Assembly: GCA_036346225.1 (NCBI GenBank) | Contig: JARFIW010000170.1 | Span: 7,936,501-8,000,500, forward strand | Direction of reading: 5' to 3' | DNA from: Platerodrilus igneus | Lineage: Eukaryota; Arthropoda; Insecta; Coleoptera; Lycidae | Length of the DNA: 64,000 nucleotides | Shown: positions 44,100 to 54,769 of the stretch, one piece after another | Layout: each line of letters starts with the position of its first letter | Numbering within the stretch: position 1 is the stretch's first letter | Program-made: the position numbers and the translations under genes | Notes under the pieces: model-generated | Databases searched by the model: none | What the model saw: the letters and a program-made list of their open reading frames with translations, nothing else | What the model was told of the DNA's origin: nothing

Positions 44100-44983
44100 T
44101 GACGTAATAATTAGGCGCCTAAAAATGTTGTCTTATTTGTAATGCACTAATTAAGTACCTAATTACAATTACTTTATCTAAGATTTACTCTGTTCAAATT
44201 TAAAAACAAATAAAATCGGTATAAACTAAAAAAGAGTATTTTAGAATATTTGAATTAATGACAAAGTGGTTCATTTCTATGCTAATTTAAGATGGCTTTC
44301 TATTCGATTTATTTTTTTTCGCAAATATTCTAATCAATTTCCTTTACAGTTTTCGTTATCGGCTGTTTTATTGAATCATACGGATGCTTGTACATTTTCT
44401 TCTATTTTACCTTAACGTGTTGGTGAAGGGCTGTTGCTTTTGTTGTTCCAATTGTTAATTCCTTATTGTGTTTGGAATATTGGAAACTTTTCGCCGCCCT
44501 CTATCTTTGAACAATTATGTACCGTATAATTATTTCTGTATATTTATGGTAGTTGCTGTTTTTGAAGTTACTGTGTGGAAATGTTCTACCTGCAGTCTGA
44601 TTTTCTTATCTATTGGATGCGCTAACTAGGAAGATAATTTACAGACGTCTTAGCTGAACCTAGTTTATTTTAATTACCTACGTTTTAGTATAAGATGCTA
44701 ATTTTATCGCTAACGTGCAGGTGTTCCTGAAACCGATCTGTTTTAATATGGGCATTTCTACTCCTACCTTTCTCTAGGATACTTATTCTAAAACTTTGCG
44801 TCTTCATTTCCTTCTATCTCCGCTTTAACCTTATTTTTTCCTCCGTTGAACCTGTCCTTGTCCCGAGACATCGATCTTATCATATACGAACTGTTCTCTT
44901 CTACTTCAGGCTGCTGACTACATTTTGACTGGTTGAGCAGTGCTTTGCTATCCACCGTTTTTCTTTTGCGTTTACTCAATACG
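44100..44983. repeat. Second, diverged copy of part of the LARD-like interior
   Basis: It is similar to about 38,450-39,085, with shared blocks CCTGTCCTTGTCCCG/CCTGTTCTTGTCCCG, TGGTTGAGCAGTGCTTTGCT/TGGTTGAGTAGCGCATTGCT and TATCCACCGTTTTTCT/TATCCACCTTTTTCT. The minus frame 44,788-44,979 encodes the KRKRKTVDSKALLNQ version of the shared ORF. Homology ends close to the TA repeat where the next LTR begins. Confidence 0.75.
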
Positions 44984-46680
44984 ATATATATATATATATA
45001 TATATATATAATGCTATGATAAGGAGTTGTTTAGGGGTGTATTGAGTTGTAAGGGTCGCGTAATAAATGTAAATAGCAATAGGAATTAGAAAACTGCATT
45101 TATTTAGCATGAAAACAAATAAATCGCATATTATGCAAATAGCAAACATTTATCACCCTGTGTATGGACCGTAATTAACTGTAATCAATGCCAGTAAGCA
45201 TATCTTTCAATAATAGAACACATATTCAGCAAAGAAATAATTATACATGCAATTAAACTACTTCAAGAAGCGTTCAATAATTTTATAAAATAGATACGCA
45301 TAATATAAGATAAAACCTAGTAAATCTTCATGCAATTACGCATGGGATCAAGAAAGGATAATAAAGCGCTTTGATAAGAGACGCACTTTCAAAGATAAGT
45401 TTTAAATACGAGACATAAACAGGAACACGTTGATTTACATCACTCATATTGCATCAGTTATTTATTCAATTCTCCAAAATGCTTTATCTACACAAACAAC
45501 AGACATAAGCTATATTAAAGTCCAATAATAATAACAAAACAGGCGTTCAAAGATCGTAAAATAATAGAAATACAAGAATAATATGAAACTACAGAATAGT
45601 TTCGTCAGAAATAAAGATTGAAAACTGCTAGGAATGCCTAAAACGAACATGGTTGGTTACAACACTTTGTACGACTGTTCTGATAAACCAATCAAAATGT
45701 AGATAGCGAAAGTTATATAGCGCCTGAGTTGATAAGGAGAGGTAGTCTCAATTTGAATCACGTCGAACCTACATCACCGTTACTCAAAAATTTACGCGTC
45801 GAAATATATTTTAAATTAAATTATTGTGAACAGTGGTATTGTAGAATAATAGTTGATGACAAATTACGTTGAAGATATATGAAAAAGCTATTGCCGTTTT
45901 GCTGAAAACGGGAGTAGAAATTTGTTATTTAATTTAAATTAAATGTTTATAATAATGTAGGACTTTAAGAAATCTTATTCACAAATCTAAGAAATCTAAG
46001 AACTCTAAGTCAGGAATCCAAGGTGTATCTAAGGGATCTAGAAAGGATCTGAGGCGTATCCAGAACGTGAAGGAGTACAGAGCAGGGCATTGTTTTTTGA
46101 GTGAAGATAATAAAGGAGTGTTGATCCACAACACGCAACAGCAAACAGAAAGAAAAAAAGACTCATCAGAAAATCACAGGTCAGGGGTAACTAGTATAAG
46201 GAATCTTTTCAAATTTAAATTTTAATAATGACTATATTTTTTCTAATCTGTAAAGCGTCAATAAAAATATTTAATACGTTAAAATTTACGTAAAGAGGAT
46301 AAAAAGGTCTTGAACGTTCTAGTTTTTTTTCAGTAAAAGGTGTCGTTTTTGGCGACTTTAAATTAAAGTAAGGGAGATAATTTATGGGATAAATGATCTA
46401 AATAATATTAATTGATTGAAAGGTTTATTTAAGGTATTACAAAATTGTGAAGTGTAGATATTATTTCCTTTCATTATACGAATATTGATTGACTTCGTTT
46501 TATCATTCCAAACAGGTGAGATTTGAAGAAGTAAATTAATTTGATTATCGTAACGTTGTGCACTCTGTGTGAATTAAACTAGCATAATTAAAATTAAAAT
46601 GTTAGAAAAACAAAGAGCAGTGGCGTTCGGTAGGAAACTAGACGTTCATTACATTAGCGTGCAGCGTTATCATATCAATT
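44984..46680 (+). repeat. Gypsy-type LTR, left arm of a large inverted repeat
   Basis: It starts in a (TA)n tract (44,984-45,009) followed by ATGCTATGATAAGGAGTTGT and ends GTTATCATATCAATT. It aligns in reverse complement with 46,946-48,710 and in direct orientation with 50,588-52,553. Conserved landmarks are the 18-base palindrome ATTTAATTTAAATTAAAT near 45,930, the CACTCTGTGTG block near 46,560 and the closing GCGTGCAGCGTTATCAT. No gag follows, so it is a solo LTR or an LTR cut off from its element. Confidence 0.8.
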
Positions 46681-46688
46681 GTCGTCAC

Positions 46689-46760
46689 GGTCTCGGTGGC
46701 GTAATTAGTAAACGCATAGTTTCGGCAAAATCAGGATACAGGTTCAAGACCTTATATTTT
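46689..46760 (+). repeat. Degenerate tRNA-like sequence or SINE head at the palindrome axis
   Basis: The sequence has an A-box-like TGGCGTAATTAG (46,697) and a B-box-like GGTTCAAGACC (46,741) at tRNA spacing. The stems do not fold as a tRNA gene. It differs from the other SINE family in the window, so it would be a second, unrelated tRNA-derived relic. Confidence 0.4.
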
Positions 46761-46945
46761 CCATCTTTCAAACACTAGCTCGATTTGAAATGATCATATG
46801 GACTTTGCATAAAAGTCTAAATTATTATTTCTTCTTATTCACTGTATTACGATTGTATTTATCAACTTACCTTGTGTAATTAACTATCTAAAATATTTAT
46901 ATATATTGCTATGTAATTTTCACCCCTCGTTGGTTGCGTTATGTA

Positions 46946-48710
46946 AATTGATATGATAACGCCGTACTCAGTGTTATGAACGTTTTACTTAAAGCCACCA
47001 CTCTGTGTTTCTCACAAATTAATATTTTAATTTATTATTATGCCACGGCTAGCACTTTTTATCTACACAGAGTGCACAACGTTACGATGATCAATTTTCT
47101 CTTTTCACCCCTTTATGATTTCCTATTTGAATTGATAAAACGAAGTCAATTAATTTCATATAATGAAAGACAATATTATTGACAATTTTTGAAATTCTTT
47201 AAATACACCCTTCAATAAATTAATATCATATGTATCATTTATCCCAAAATTTATATACTTTTAATTCAATCTAAAGTCACCAAAAACTACCTCTTTATAA
47301 AAAAATCTGGAACGTTCTAGACCTCTTTATGATTTATTACGTAAGTTTGACGTATGCAATGTTTCTTGTTGACTTCATTACAAGTTTGGATAAATTGAAT
47401 AAATTCAGTATTAAAATTTAAATTGAAAAATATCTTAAAATCAAGTAGATCTGTTGTTTGTGTTATGGATCAACACCACCTCGCTGTCTTCATTCGTATA
47501 CCAATGTTATGCTCAGTTGAACCAATATTTGAGTTCAGTTACCCCTTGTTTTCCAAAAATTACCTCGTGCTCCTTTACTTTATATTTGTCTGCATATGCT
47601 TTGAATCTTTTCCCTTAAATACTTTCGACGCAGATTAGAATTGTACCAGAATCGTACCAAAATTCGGTTAGAATTGTCCCCTTAGAAACCACTTAGAATT
47701 AGAACTTCTCTTCGACACAACTTTGAATTGTCGACGCAGACTTGAAATGTTCAGAAATATATCAGAAGTATTATTGTCGACACAGATTTGAAATGTCCAG
47801 AAATATACCAGGAGTATTATTGTCGACACGGATATGAAGCCCTATCGTTATAAATATTTAATTTAAATTAATTATTCAATTTCTACTCACGTTTTCTATA
47901 AAAAACGGCAAAAACTCTTCATATATGCTTAACGTAATTGTTGTACTTGTAACATAAATTTGATCTATTATACTTTATTTATTTTACGCGTGGATTTCTG
48001 GTTAACAGTGTCGTAGCTTCGACGTGCATCAGTTGTGGACTGAATCGTATTATCACCAAATGGGTGTTAAATGGCCTTTTCCCACTACCTCTGGCTTGGG
48101 TTTTCAAGCAGCTCTGCAGATTATTTCAATCAACCAGGTTTTGTCTTTAATATTCCCTGTATTTTGAAGCTGTTTCTGATGTAATTAATTCGGATTTCCG
48201 TGTAATGGTGTTTATTTGCGGTCTTTGATAGTTTATTGCTTGTTATCTTTGCCATACGTTGTTTTGTGTAGATATCGTCTTTTGGATAATTGTACAAAAT
48301 AAATGATGTAACTCTAATGCTGTTTTCGTTCATGTATTGATGCATCTTTGAAACTGCGTTTTCTTATCAAAGCGTTTATTGCATAAAGCTTTGTTAGGTT
48401 TTTATCTACTCTACTGCGTATTTATTTTATAAATTGTAGAACACTTCTCAATTAAATGTACGATAATTTCTTTTCTGAATACGCGTTCTATTGTTGAAAG
48501 ATATTCTTACTGGCATCACTTAAAATTAATAACGGTCTATATACAGGGTGTTAAATGCTTGCTATTTACATAATGCATAAGTTACCTATTTTTCTGTTAA
48601 ATAAATGCAGTTTTCTGATTCCTATTGCTATTTATTGTTACTACACGACCCTTACTACTCAATACACCCCTAAACAACCCCTTATCACAGCAATATATAT
48701 ATATTATAAT
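46946..48710 (-). repeat. Gypsy-type LTR, right arm of the large inverted repeat
   Basis: This is the reverse complement of the LTR at 44,984-46,680, again ending in a TA tract (48,690-48,709) and beginning with AAATTGATATGATAAC. Identity is moderate, with many indels. The perfect pair CACTCTGTGT…ACACAGAGTG is kept in this copy. It contains its own 46-bp tandem repeat at 47,726-47,840. Confidence 0.8.
47726..47840. repeat. 46-bp tandem repeat inside the inverted LTR
   Basis: Two and a half units each begin TTGTCGAC and contain CTTGAAATGTTCAGAAATAT or TTTGAAATGTCCAGAAATAT. It occupies the position where the other LTR copies have different simple repeats. Confidence 0.85.
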
Positions 48711-50585
48711 GTTTGAGGGAGCTACCAAGAGTTCTAAGGGTTGTTTAGTACAAGGTAGTGTATGCCAAGTCAAATAATCCATATATTTGATCACATAACT
48801 TAAAAATGTATGTGTGCCGTATTTTACATATACTAAAGTACAATTCAAAATGGTAGTTGAAATATAAGTGCCAAAAGGTAAATTAAAATGACTAAATGAC
48901 GTAGTAAAATGTACAGTGTTCGAGGGTTTATACCGAGTTTGAATTTATAGGCCATTGAAAGTACATTTGCCGTCCAAAAACCGGATGCGTCTATGGATGT
49001 TCACTATCAACCACGCATCCAGGTTCAAGTGTGATTTATTTTGGCTTTTTATTTTAAATAGGATCAACTTTTGGACAAAATTTGTAAGCTCAAAATTATT
49101 AGTTATAACAACGTAAAATGTGATTGAAGGACTGTAAATATTTAGGACCAATACTAGAATTTTATGTGAATTATGAAAGTGTAAAAGACATGAATTATGG
49201 TATGTGCGACACAAACGTAGTGTTTGGATGTTATTGGACGATTTTAGTTATGTACTTTATAATTTAGTAGGCAAGAAATGTTATAATGGTCGCCTTGGAA
49301 AGAAAACAAAGAGAGATTATTTCGAAATTTTTATGTATAAAGACGTGTTTTCATAGAACTGTGCTAATTTGTGTAACGATTTTAAAAGTTAATAAAAGTG
49401 TTTGATTTTGAATAGTTTTGATTGAGTAAAGAAGGGTAAAGAGCAGCAGCGAAATATAAATGAGCAACAGCGACGATAGTAAAAAGTGTAAAGATTGGTA
49501 ATAGTGCAACGGCGAAGCGACGAGTACGTAAATAGATTTGGAACGATATTGGGAAAGGCGGAAGGAAAATCGAGTGGTTATACATAGGGACGAAGTTGGA
49601 TTTGGATAGAGATTAAAAGGCGGAAGGACATAGAGTGGTTATATAAGCGACGGCGAAGCGACGAATATTTACATAGATTTGGGATTGATTTGGATAGCGA
49701 TTTAAAAGCAGAAGGACATAGGGTGGTTATTTTAAAGGAACGAAAATCGATTTGGATAGAGATTTATAGGTAGCAGGACATCGAGGGGGTAGATAAAGAA
49801 ACGAAGGTTGATTTGGATATAGATTTGTAGCGGGGCATCGAGTAATTTGAAACAGGACGGCGATTAGATTTGGATTAAATACGAACAAGCGGACGGATTA
49901 ATTGAGAACACGAGGAGCGAAATTAGGAGAGCAACAATTGGTAGTGGAGGATTCAAAGCAGAAATTAGGACAGAAGAATTCGCGCAGGGGAAGTAACATA
50001 AACGGGTATTCCAAATTCTAAATTAGGGTTATTTATTTCAGATATTGGGGAGCATCTAAAATTTAAGAACGACACCTGGAGGCGATACGAAAATTCTAGC
50101 AGATAGTACAACCGTGTAAAGACGCATACGGCTACGAGGATCTTGAGCCAGCAGTTAGGGAGGCCAAGAACGAAGTATAATCCAGGTGAGTGCTGAAATA
50201 TCTTAAAACGTCAAAGAAAAGTAATAAATTTGTGGTAGTAATTTAATTTGGCACAAGGCAACGTTGATCGTAATAAAAATTTGGCATATACAAAAGTAGA
50301 TTAAAAATTTAGTACTAAAACAAAAGAGTGTGCAAGTTGGTTGGGCATTGCACATCTACTTATAACGGAACTCACTATAAGTAGGTGAACACCCTGAAAA
50401 TTAAGAGCTTAAATAGTCAAGGCATTGTAATAAACAGTTTAATTAAAGAACCAACCAAACGTTGCAAGTACGGGGCGTGCATTAGGTGTGCACATTACAA
50501 AAAAGGCGCGACAAAAAAAGTGTAAAATAAAATAAATAAATAAAAATTAAAGAAAGAAAAGTGGGGGGTAGAGAGAGTAGATCAG

Positions 50586-50587
<2 letters not shown>
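48711..50587. other. Gene-free stretch with a minisatellite and a hairpin
   Basis: No coding potential is seen. A strong splice-donor-like CAGGTGAGT occurs near 50,184, downstream of the 60-bp minisatellite. A 12-base stem (catctacttata / tataagtaggtg, 50,353-50,387) has one mismatch. The right part (50,400-50,580) has polyadenylation-like AATAAA words and may be the end of an unidentified LTR. Confidence 0.4.
49525..49850. repeat. ~60-bp minisatellite, about six imperfect copies
   Basis: Units contain GATTTGGATAGAGAT, AAAGGCGGAAGGACAT and GAGTGGTTAT. An insertion carrying gcgacggcgaagcgacga splits the second and third units. Confidence 0.82.
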
Positions 50588-50633
<46 letters not shown>

Positions 50634-52553
50634 ACAGGCTATTAGGTCTGCTGGTTAATGAAATATTACTCTTTATTATAATTCAAACTCCTTTATCAAG
50701 AATATAATGTGAGGTTTTAAATTAGAATCGTTGACATAGATAACATTCATAAATATAAATAAATGGTGATGTATAACGCTTTAAATAAAAATGATGTGAT
50801 ATTCTTAATTACGTTTGAATATTACAGAATGACAATTCCTTTATATATAAAATCACAGTTAACTTTAATTAATGAAGAGAAACTCATCCTTCAATAATGC
50901 AACCACATTAAGTAAGATAAATAACTTTGTACGCAATCAAATTCGTTTTAAACCAGCAAAGCATTCATAAATACGCATTAAGAGCATCGAAAGCTAGAAA
51001 TTCATGATACGAATCCTGTTAAAATAAACACGCAATAGTTCATGGAAATAACGAAGCAGCCTCGCAATAAATACATCCTTCAAAACAAACACGTTTCAGA
51101 AACGCAGGATGTAAATAAACGAATTTCAATTTATTTCATTTTTCCTACGTGATTTTTAACATGGAGTAAATCTAAAACCCAAAAGATTATCTTGACAAAA
51201 ATAAAAGCCATAAGTTTGTCTACGTGAGAGGTCGAATTAAAATTTCCTACAACAAAACAAAACAATACGGGTAAAAATTCACGGGCTATAGAACTCCACT
51301 ATATAGAACCTGAATGCTACGTTATCGACGACATCGTTCAACAAGCTATTATCAAATTCATACCGAAAAAAAAACCCAAAGTATGGAAAATAACCTACAG
51401 CACGCTTTAAACTTTGAACAAAGGACGCAGATAACCAATGACGTCAAATGAAGGCGTTGTTTTAAATACCACACAAATTTTATAAACAAGCAGTCTTCCT
51501 TCAACAAAAACACGCTTATAGCGGTTCAAATTAGAAAATTACGTAAAGTGAACCTAGAAAAATTAAATAATTATATTTCGTGGAAGTCGTGATAGAAAAG
51601 TTTTGAAATGAAAATAATAGTGGAAATATACGAAAGAAGTACAAATCTTGGGAAAAATCTAGGTACAAATCTGGAAAAATCTAAGTAAAAAGTCTATATA
51701 AAGATCTAAATTAGCACATCTAAATTGGTACATATATCTAGATTGGTAGATAAATCTAAATTTGCACATGAATTCGAATTTAAATATACATCGATCTAAA
51801 TTTGCATAAAAACGTCGGTTTGCATCTACGGAAAGGAGCACTAAAACGGAGAATTGTTTTAGGCACTGAATGGGTGTTTGGCCAAGGGGTACTATAAAAT
51901 CAACACGTGAACCCGACTGAAAACAATCCAGAGGTACTGGTCAACAGCACGCAGCAGCAGATCCAAGAATAAGGAGAACAAAAAGACACGCAAGGAAAAC
52001 TATAGGTCAGAACATTACCTAATAGCACAAGGCATTATTTTCTTTTACATTCAATATTTGCATCTTTTTCGTATATCAGAATATTTATGTAAAAAGTCAT
52101 CCAAAATCTTTTTATACGTAAAAATTTAGGTAAAATGGAAAGGTCATTGAACGTTCAAAGGTGTTTCCAATATTATACAGTGTCATTCTTTCTGGTATTA
52201 AACTGATGAAAGGGAGCTATAATTTTGGAGGATAAACAAACTAATATCATTATTACTTTGATTCAGGAGTGTAGTTTGTCGAATAGTGAATCATATTATT
52301 AAGCTGTAAAGTCTATATAAATTTTTTTTGTCATTATACAAATCTTGGTCAATTTCGTTTTTCTCATTCAAATAGGAAAGTGTTAGATAAAAAGGGGGTA
52401 AATTCTTTGTTATCGTACACTCTGTGTGGATTAGACTAAGCTAGTCGAGGCATATTTAAATTTTAGGTTATTTAGAGACACAGAGCGGTGGCGGGCAGTA
52501 GAAAACTGAACGATAATTACATCGGCGTGCGATGTTATCGTAGCAAAAATATT
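50588..52553 (+). repeat. 5' LTR of the gypsy relic (same family as 44,984 and 46,946)
   Basis: It starts in a (TA)n tract (50,588-50,630). The part 50,840-51,235 matches 58,120-58,507 closely, and the downstream part matches the two inverted LTRs (CACTCTGTGTG near 52,428, GAGCGGTGGCGGGCAGTAG near 52,485, GCGTGCGATGTTATCG near 52,525). It ends where TGGCGACC begins. The 5' edge is uncertain because of the TA expansion. Confidence 0.78.
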
Positions 52554-52572
52554 TGGCGACCTAAGCGTGAGG
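52554..52572 (+). other. Candidate primer-binding site (tRNA-Arg type)
   Basis: TGGCGACC follows directly on the LTR end. It matches the primer site start used by the mdg1/412 type of insect gypsy elements, which pairs with tRNA-Arg. The rest (TAAGCGTGAGG) is diverged. Confidence 0.6.
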
Positions 52573-52838
52573 CTAGAACGGAAAAAAGCCAGTAAGAAAT
52601 CTGACGCGTCAACGTTAGGGCACGAATATTATTAAGAGATACAGATTCGAAGCTCGAATTAAAAGAAGCATGACAAAGATAATTTAACAACGCTAACGTA
52701 AGAGGATAAAATAGAAAGAAATCCGTTTCGAAAATCGACATTGATTACGTGATGGACGAGGTTATAAGAGTTAAATTAAGTCAAGAGATATACGAAAGGG
52801 AGACAACCGAGAGAATTACGGATTTAGGTGCAAGAGTA

Positions 52839-53127
52839 CAGTGTGTTAAATATTTGCGTACGCCACTGTATTCTACGTAAAAAACCGTATAAAACATTTC
52901 TACAGTATTTTTGGATATTTTTGCAACCAAACGAGTTATGCAAATTAATACAATTGTTAAAAATATTAATTTTTAGCTATAACTCGAAAACAAAAGAAGA
53001 TCGCTCATTTGTGATTTCCTCATTGAATTGATCTCAAAAAGTTGACCCATGACTGCGCACACAGTTTGATTGTATCTTTAATAACAACTAAGTTACCCAT
53101 TTAATACATCCAATTTGGGACACACTG
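52839..53127. mobile_element. 289-bp Tc1/mariner-type MITE in gag
   Basis: The termini are perfect 8-base inverted repeats (CAGTGTGT … ACACACTG), with looser similarity beyond. TA dinucleotides flank both sides (52,837-52,838 and 53,128-53,129), the signature of Tc1/mariner insertion. It has no coding capacity, so an outside transposase would have moved it. The gag frame reads GARV before it and continues after it. Confidence 0.85.
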
Positions 53128-53765
53128 TACAAGAGGTTGAGGGGAATTGTGAAATAGGTTTCAGAACTGTAAATAGGGAATTAGATAATTAGGAAATTTA
53201 AAAACGGACTTCGAGAACTTTAATAAGAATACGATGCAATACACTTGGGAACCCATAAGGTTTAACCAACTAAACATATTACTAGATCAATATTCAAAAT
53301 TTTATGGGGACAATAAGCTAAATCCAAAATTATTTTTAACCACTATTAAAACGTTAATACAGGGATCAACGGATAAGCAATAAAAACTAAATTTAGTAAG
53401 ATCAATGTTAAAAGGGGGCGCAGAAATATGGTTCGGTTTAATAGAGAGCGAATTAGAAAATTTCCAGGAATTTGAACATAGATTTTTAAGGCACTTTTGG
53501 GGAGACAACCAACAGTATAACTTAAGAGATGACTTGATCATGGGTAAATATAATCACGATACAGGAATAACCCGGCAATTGTATGCAATAAGAAAATTTA
53601 GCATCACAAGTCAACTAGATCCTCCCTTAGAGGAAAAGCAAATAATAAAATATGTTCAGTTCTTATGTAAATATTTTAAAACTAAGTTTTATTATGACAT
53701 TGAGCTTGTTGGTTATTCTAACTTCGTCGCGGTAGATTAAAAATTTGTTAGTTCAAATTCCCCAA

Positions 53766-54310
53766 AGTGTTTACTATGCACGCTAACCTGTGTGAATTGT
53801 GAACGTTGTGTTAGTGCGCGGCCGCAAACAATATCGATTGGAATATCCAAGAAGCTCGCTCAAGTAGTATCGTATAAGCCGCCGTCGCATATAGTAGTTT
53901 CGCATAGACCGCAGTCGCCTACAGTTGTAGTTATACCGCTATCGATTACCGCATCGATCGTAAAAGTTAGTGTCGTCCTGTGCATTGTACACACCGCTTT
54001 GTGTTCGCACCGCCTTGTGTATGTGCCGCGTCGAGCTTTGCACGTGCTGCATGCAGTTAATTGGATGAACGGCTTTGTTACGCGCCGCCGCTATTATAAT
54101 AAGTATTACACTTATAAACAGCTTGTTTGTAGAAAATCGCTATTGTTTATGGTGTGTTGATCAATCCGCCACAGAGAGGAGTAGAAACTACATCGTTGTT
54201 TGCACGGCCGCTTCATTATTAAAAGGTAGGTGCTAATAGTAAACGCTGCTTTGTTTGTTTGTTTTGTTTATGAACATTTAATCATGTTGCTTGTTAAAAC
54301 ACCGTTAAAT
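53766..54310. other. CpG-rich segment inserted in gag, with a 122-codon frame
   Basis: This ~545-base block is far richer in C+G and CpG than its surroundings (gccgccgtcgc, gcgccgccgct, cggccgc words). It contains a plus frame of 122 codons (53,792-54,160) with no family resemblance. Its start has a tandem feel (cgtataagccgccgtcgc, cgcatagaccgcagtcgc). It ends near AAAAGGTAGGTG, a splice-donor-like site. It could be the 5' end of another retroelement, a promoter or first exon, or an unknown insertion. I saw no terminal repeats or duplication. Confidence 0.45.
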
Positions 54311-54769
54311 TAAATACAGTCCACACTTCTCTACAAAAAGAGCTTTTAGAAATTTTACGCCGCATTTTACAAAATATTTGGCAAGACATTTCGAGGTGAA
54401 AGTGAGACAGTATATCGCACTCCAAAACATCGTAGAGAGGAATATATTTCTGGAATATTTACAGCGATATGATGAATTGGGACCAAACCGTAGGGTGGAA
54501 AGTAGAACCAGAAGTCAACCCGTAAATTTTGCGAAAACACAAAGAAGAGTGGAAATTGACAGAGGTAATTATGGGGGAAATTTTAATAGAGCAGCAGCTA
54601 CAATAATTATAATAATGGTTTTAGACGTAATTGGAATACGGGTAACATGCCAAGGCGAGAAACAGGGCGGACCAACCGTGTGATGGGAACAACCAGAATA
54701 CGCATAGCCAAGAAAACGTGGAAGAAAGTGTAATAATAAATTTTTTATTTTTTAAATTTGTTTTTTTTT

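Larger units (their letters stand above)
52752..54733 (+). pseudogene. Ty3/gypsy gag relic
   Basis: The start is ATG 52,752 (MDEVIRVKLSQEIYERE), about 190 bases after the primer site. The recognisable gag core is at 53,245-53,740: LFLTTIKTLIQGSTDKQ, a TAA, then SMLKGGAEIWFGLIESE and FQEFEHRFLRHFWGDNQQY. That is the retrotransposon-gag fold region with the usual Ala-x2-Trp-Phe and Phe-x4-Phe pattern. The tail (54,330-54,733) is Arg/Asn/Gly-rich and lacks a Cys-His knuckle. A MITE (52,839-53,127) and a CpG-rich segment (53,766-54,310) interrupt it. Removing either in thought restores continuity of the flanking frame, so both arrived after the element. Confidence 0.8.

Noticed and set aside
49353..49590. 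67-codon minus frame over the 49.4-49.6 kb region
   Set aside because: It overlaps the start of the minisatellite and shows no motif. The hydrophobic stretch comes from repeat composition.
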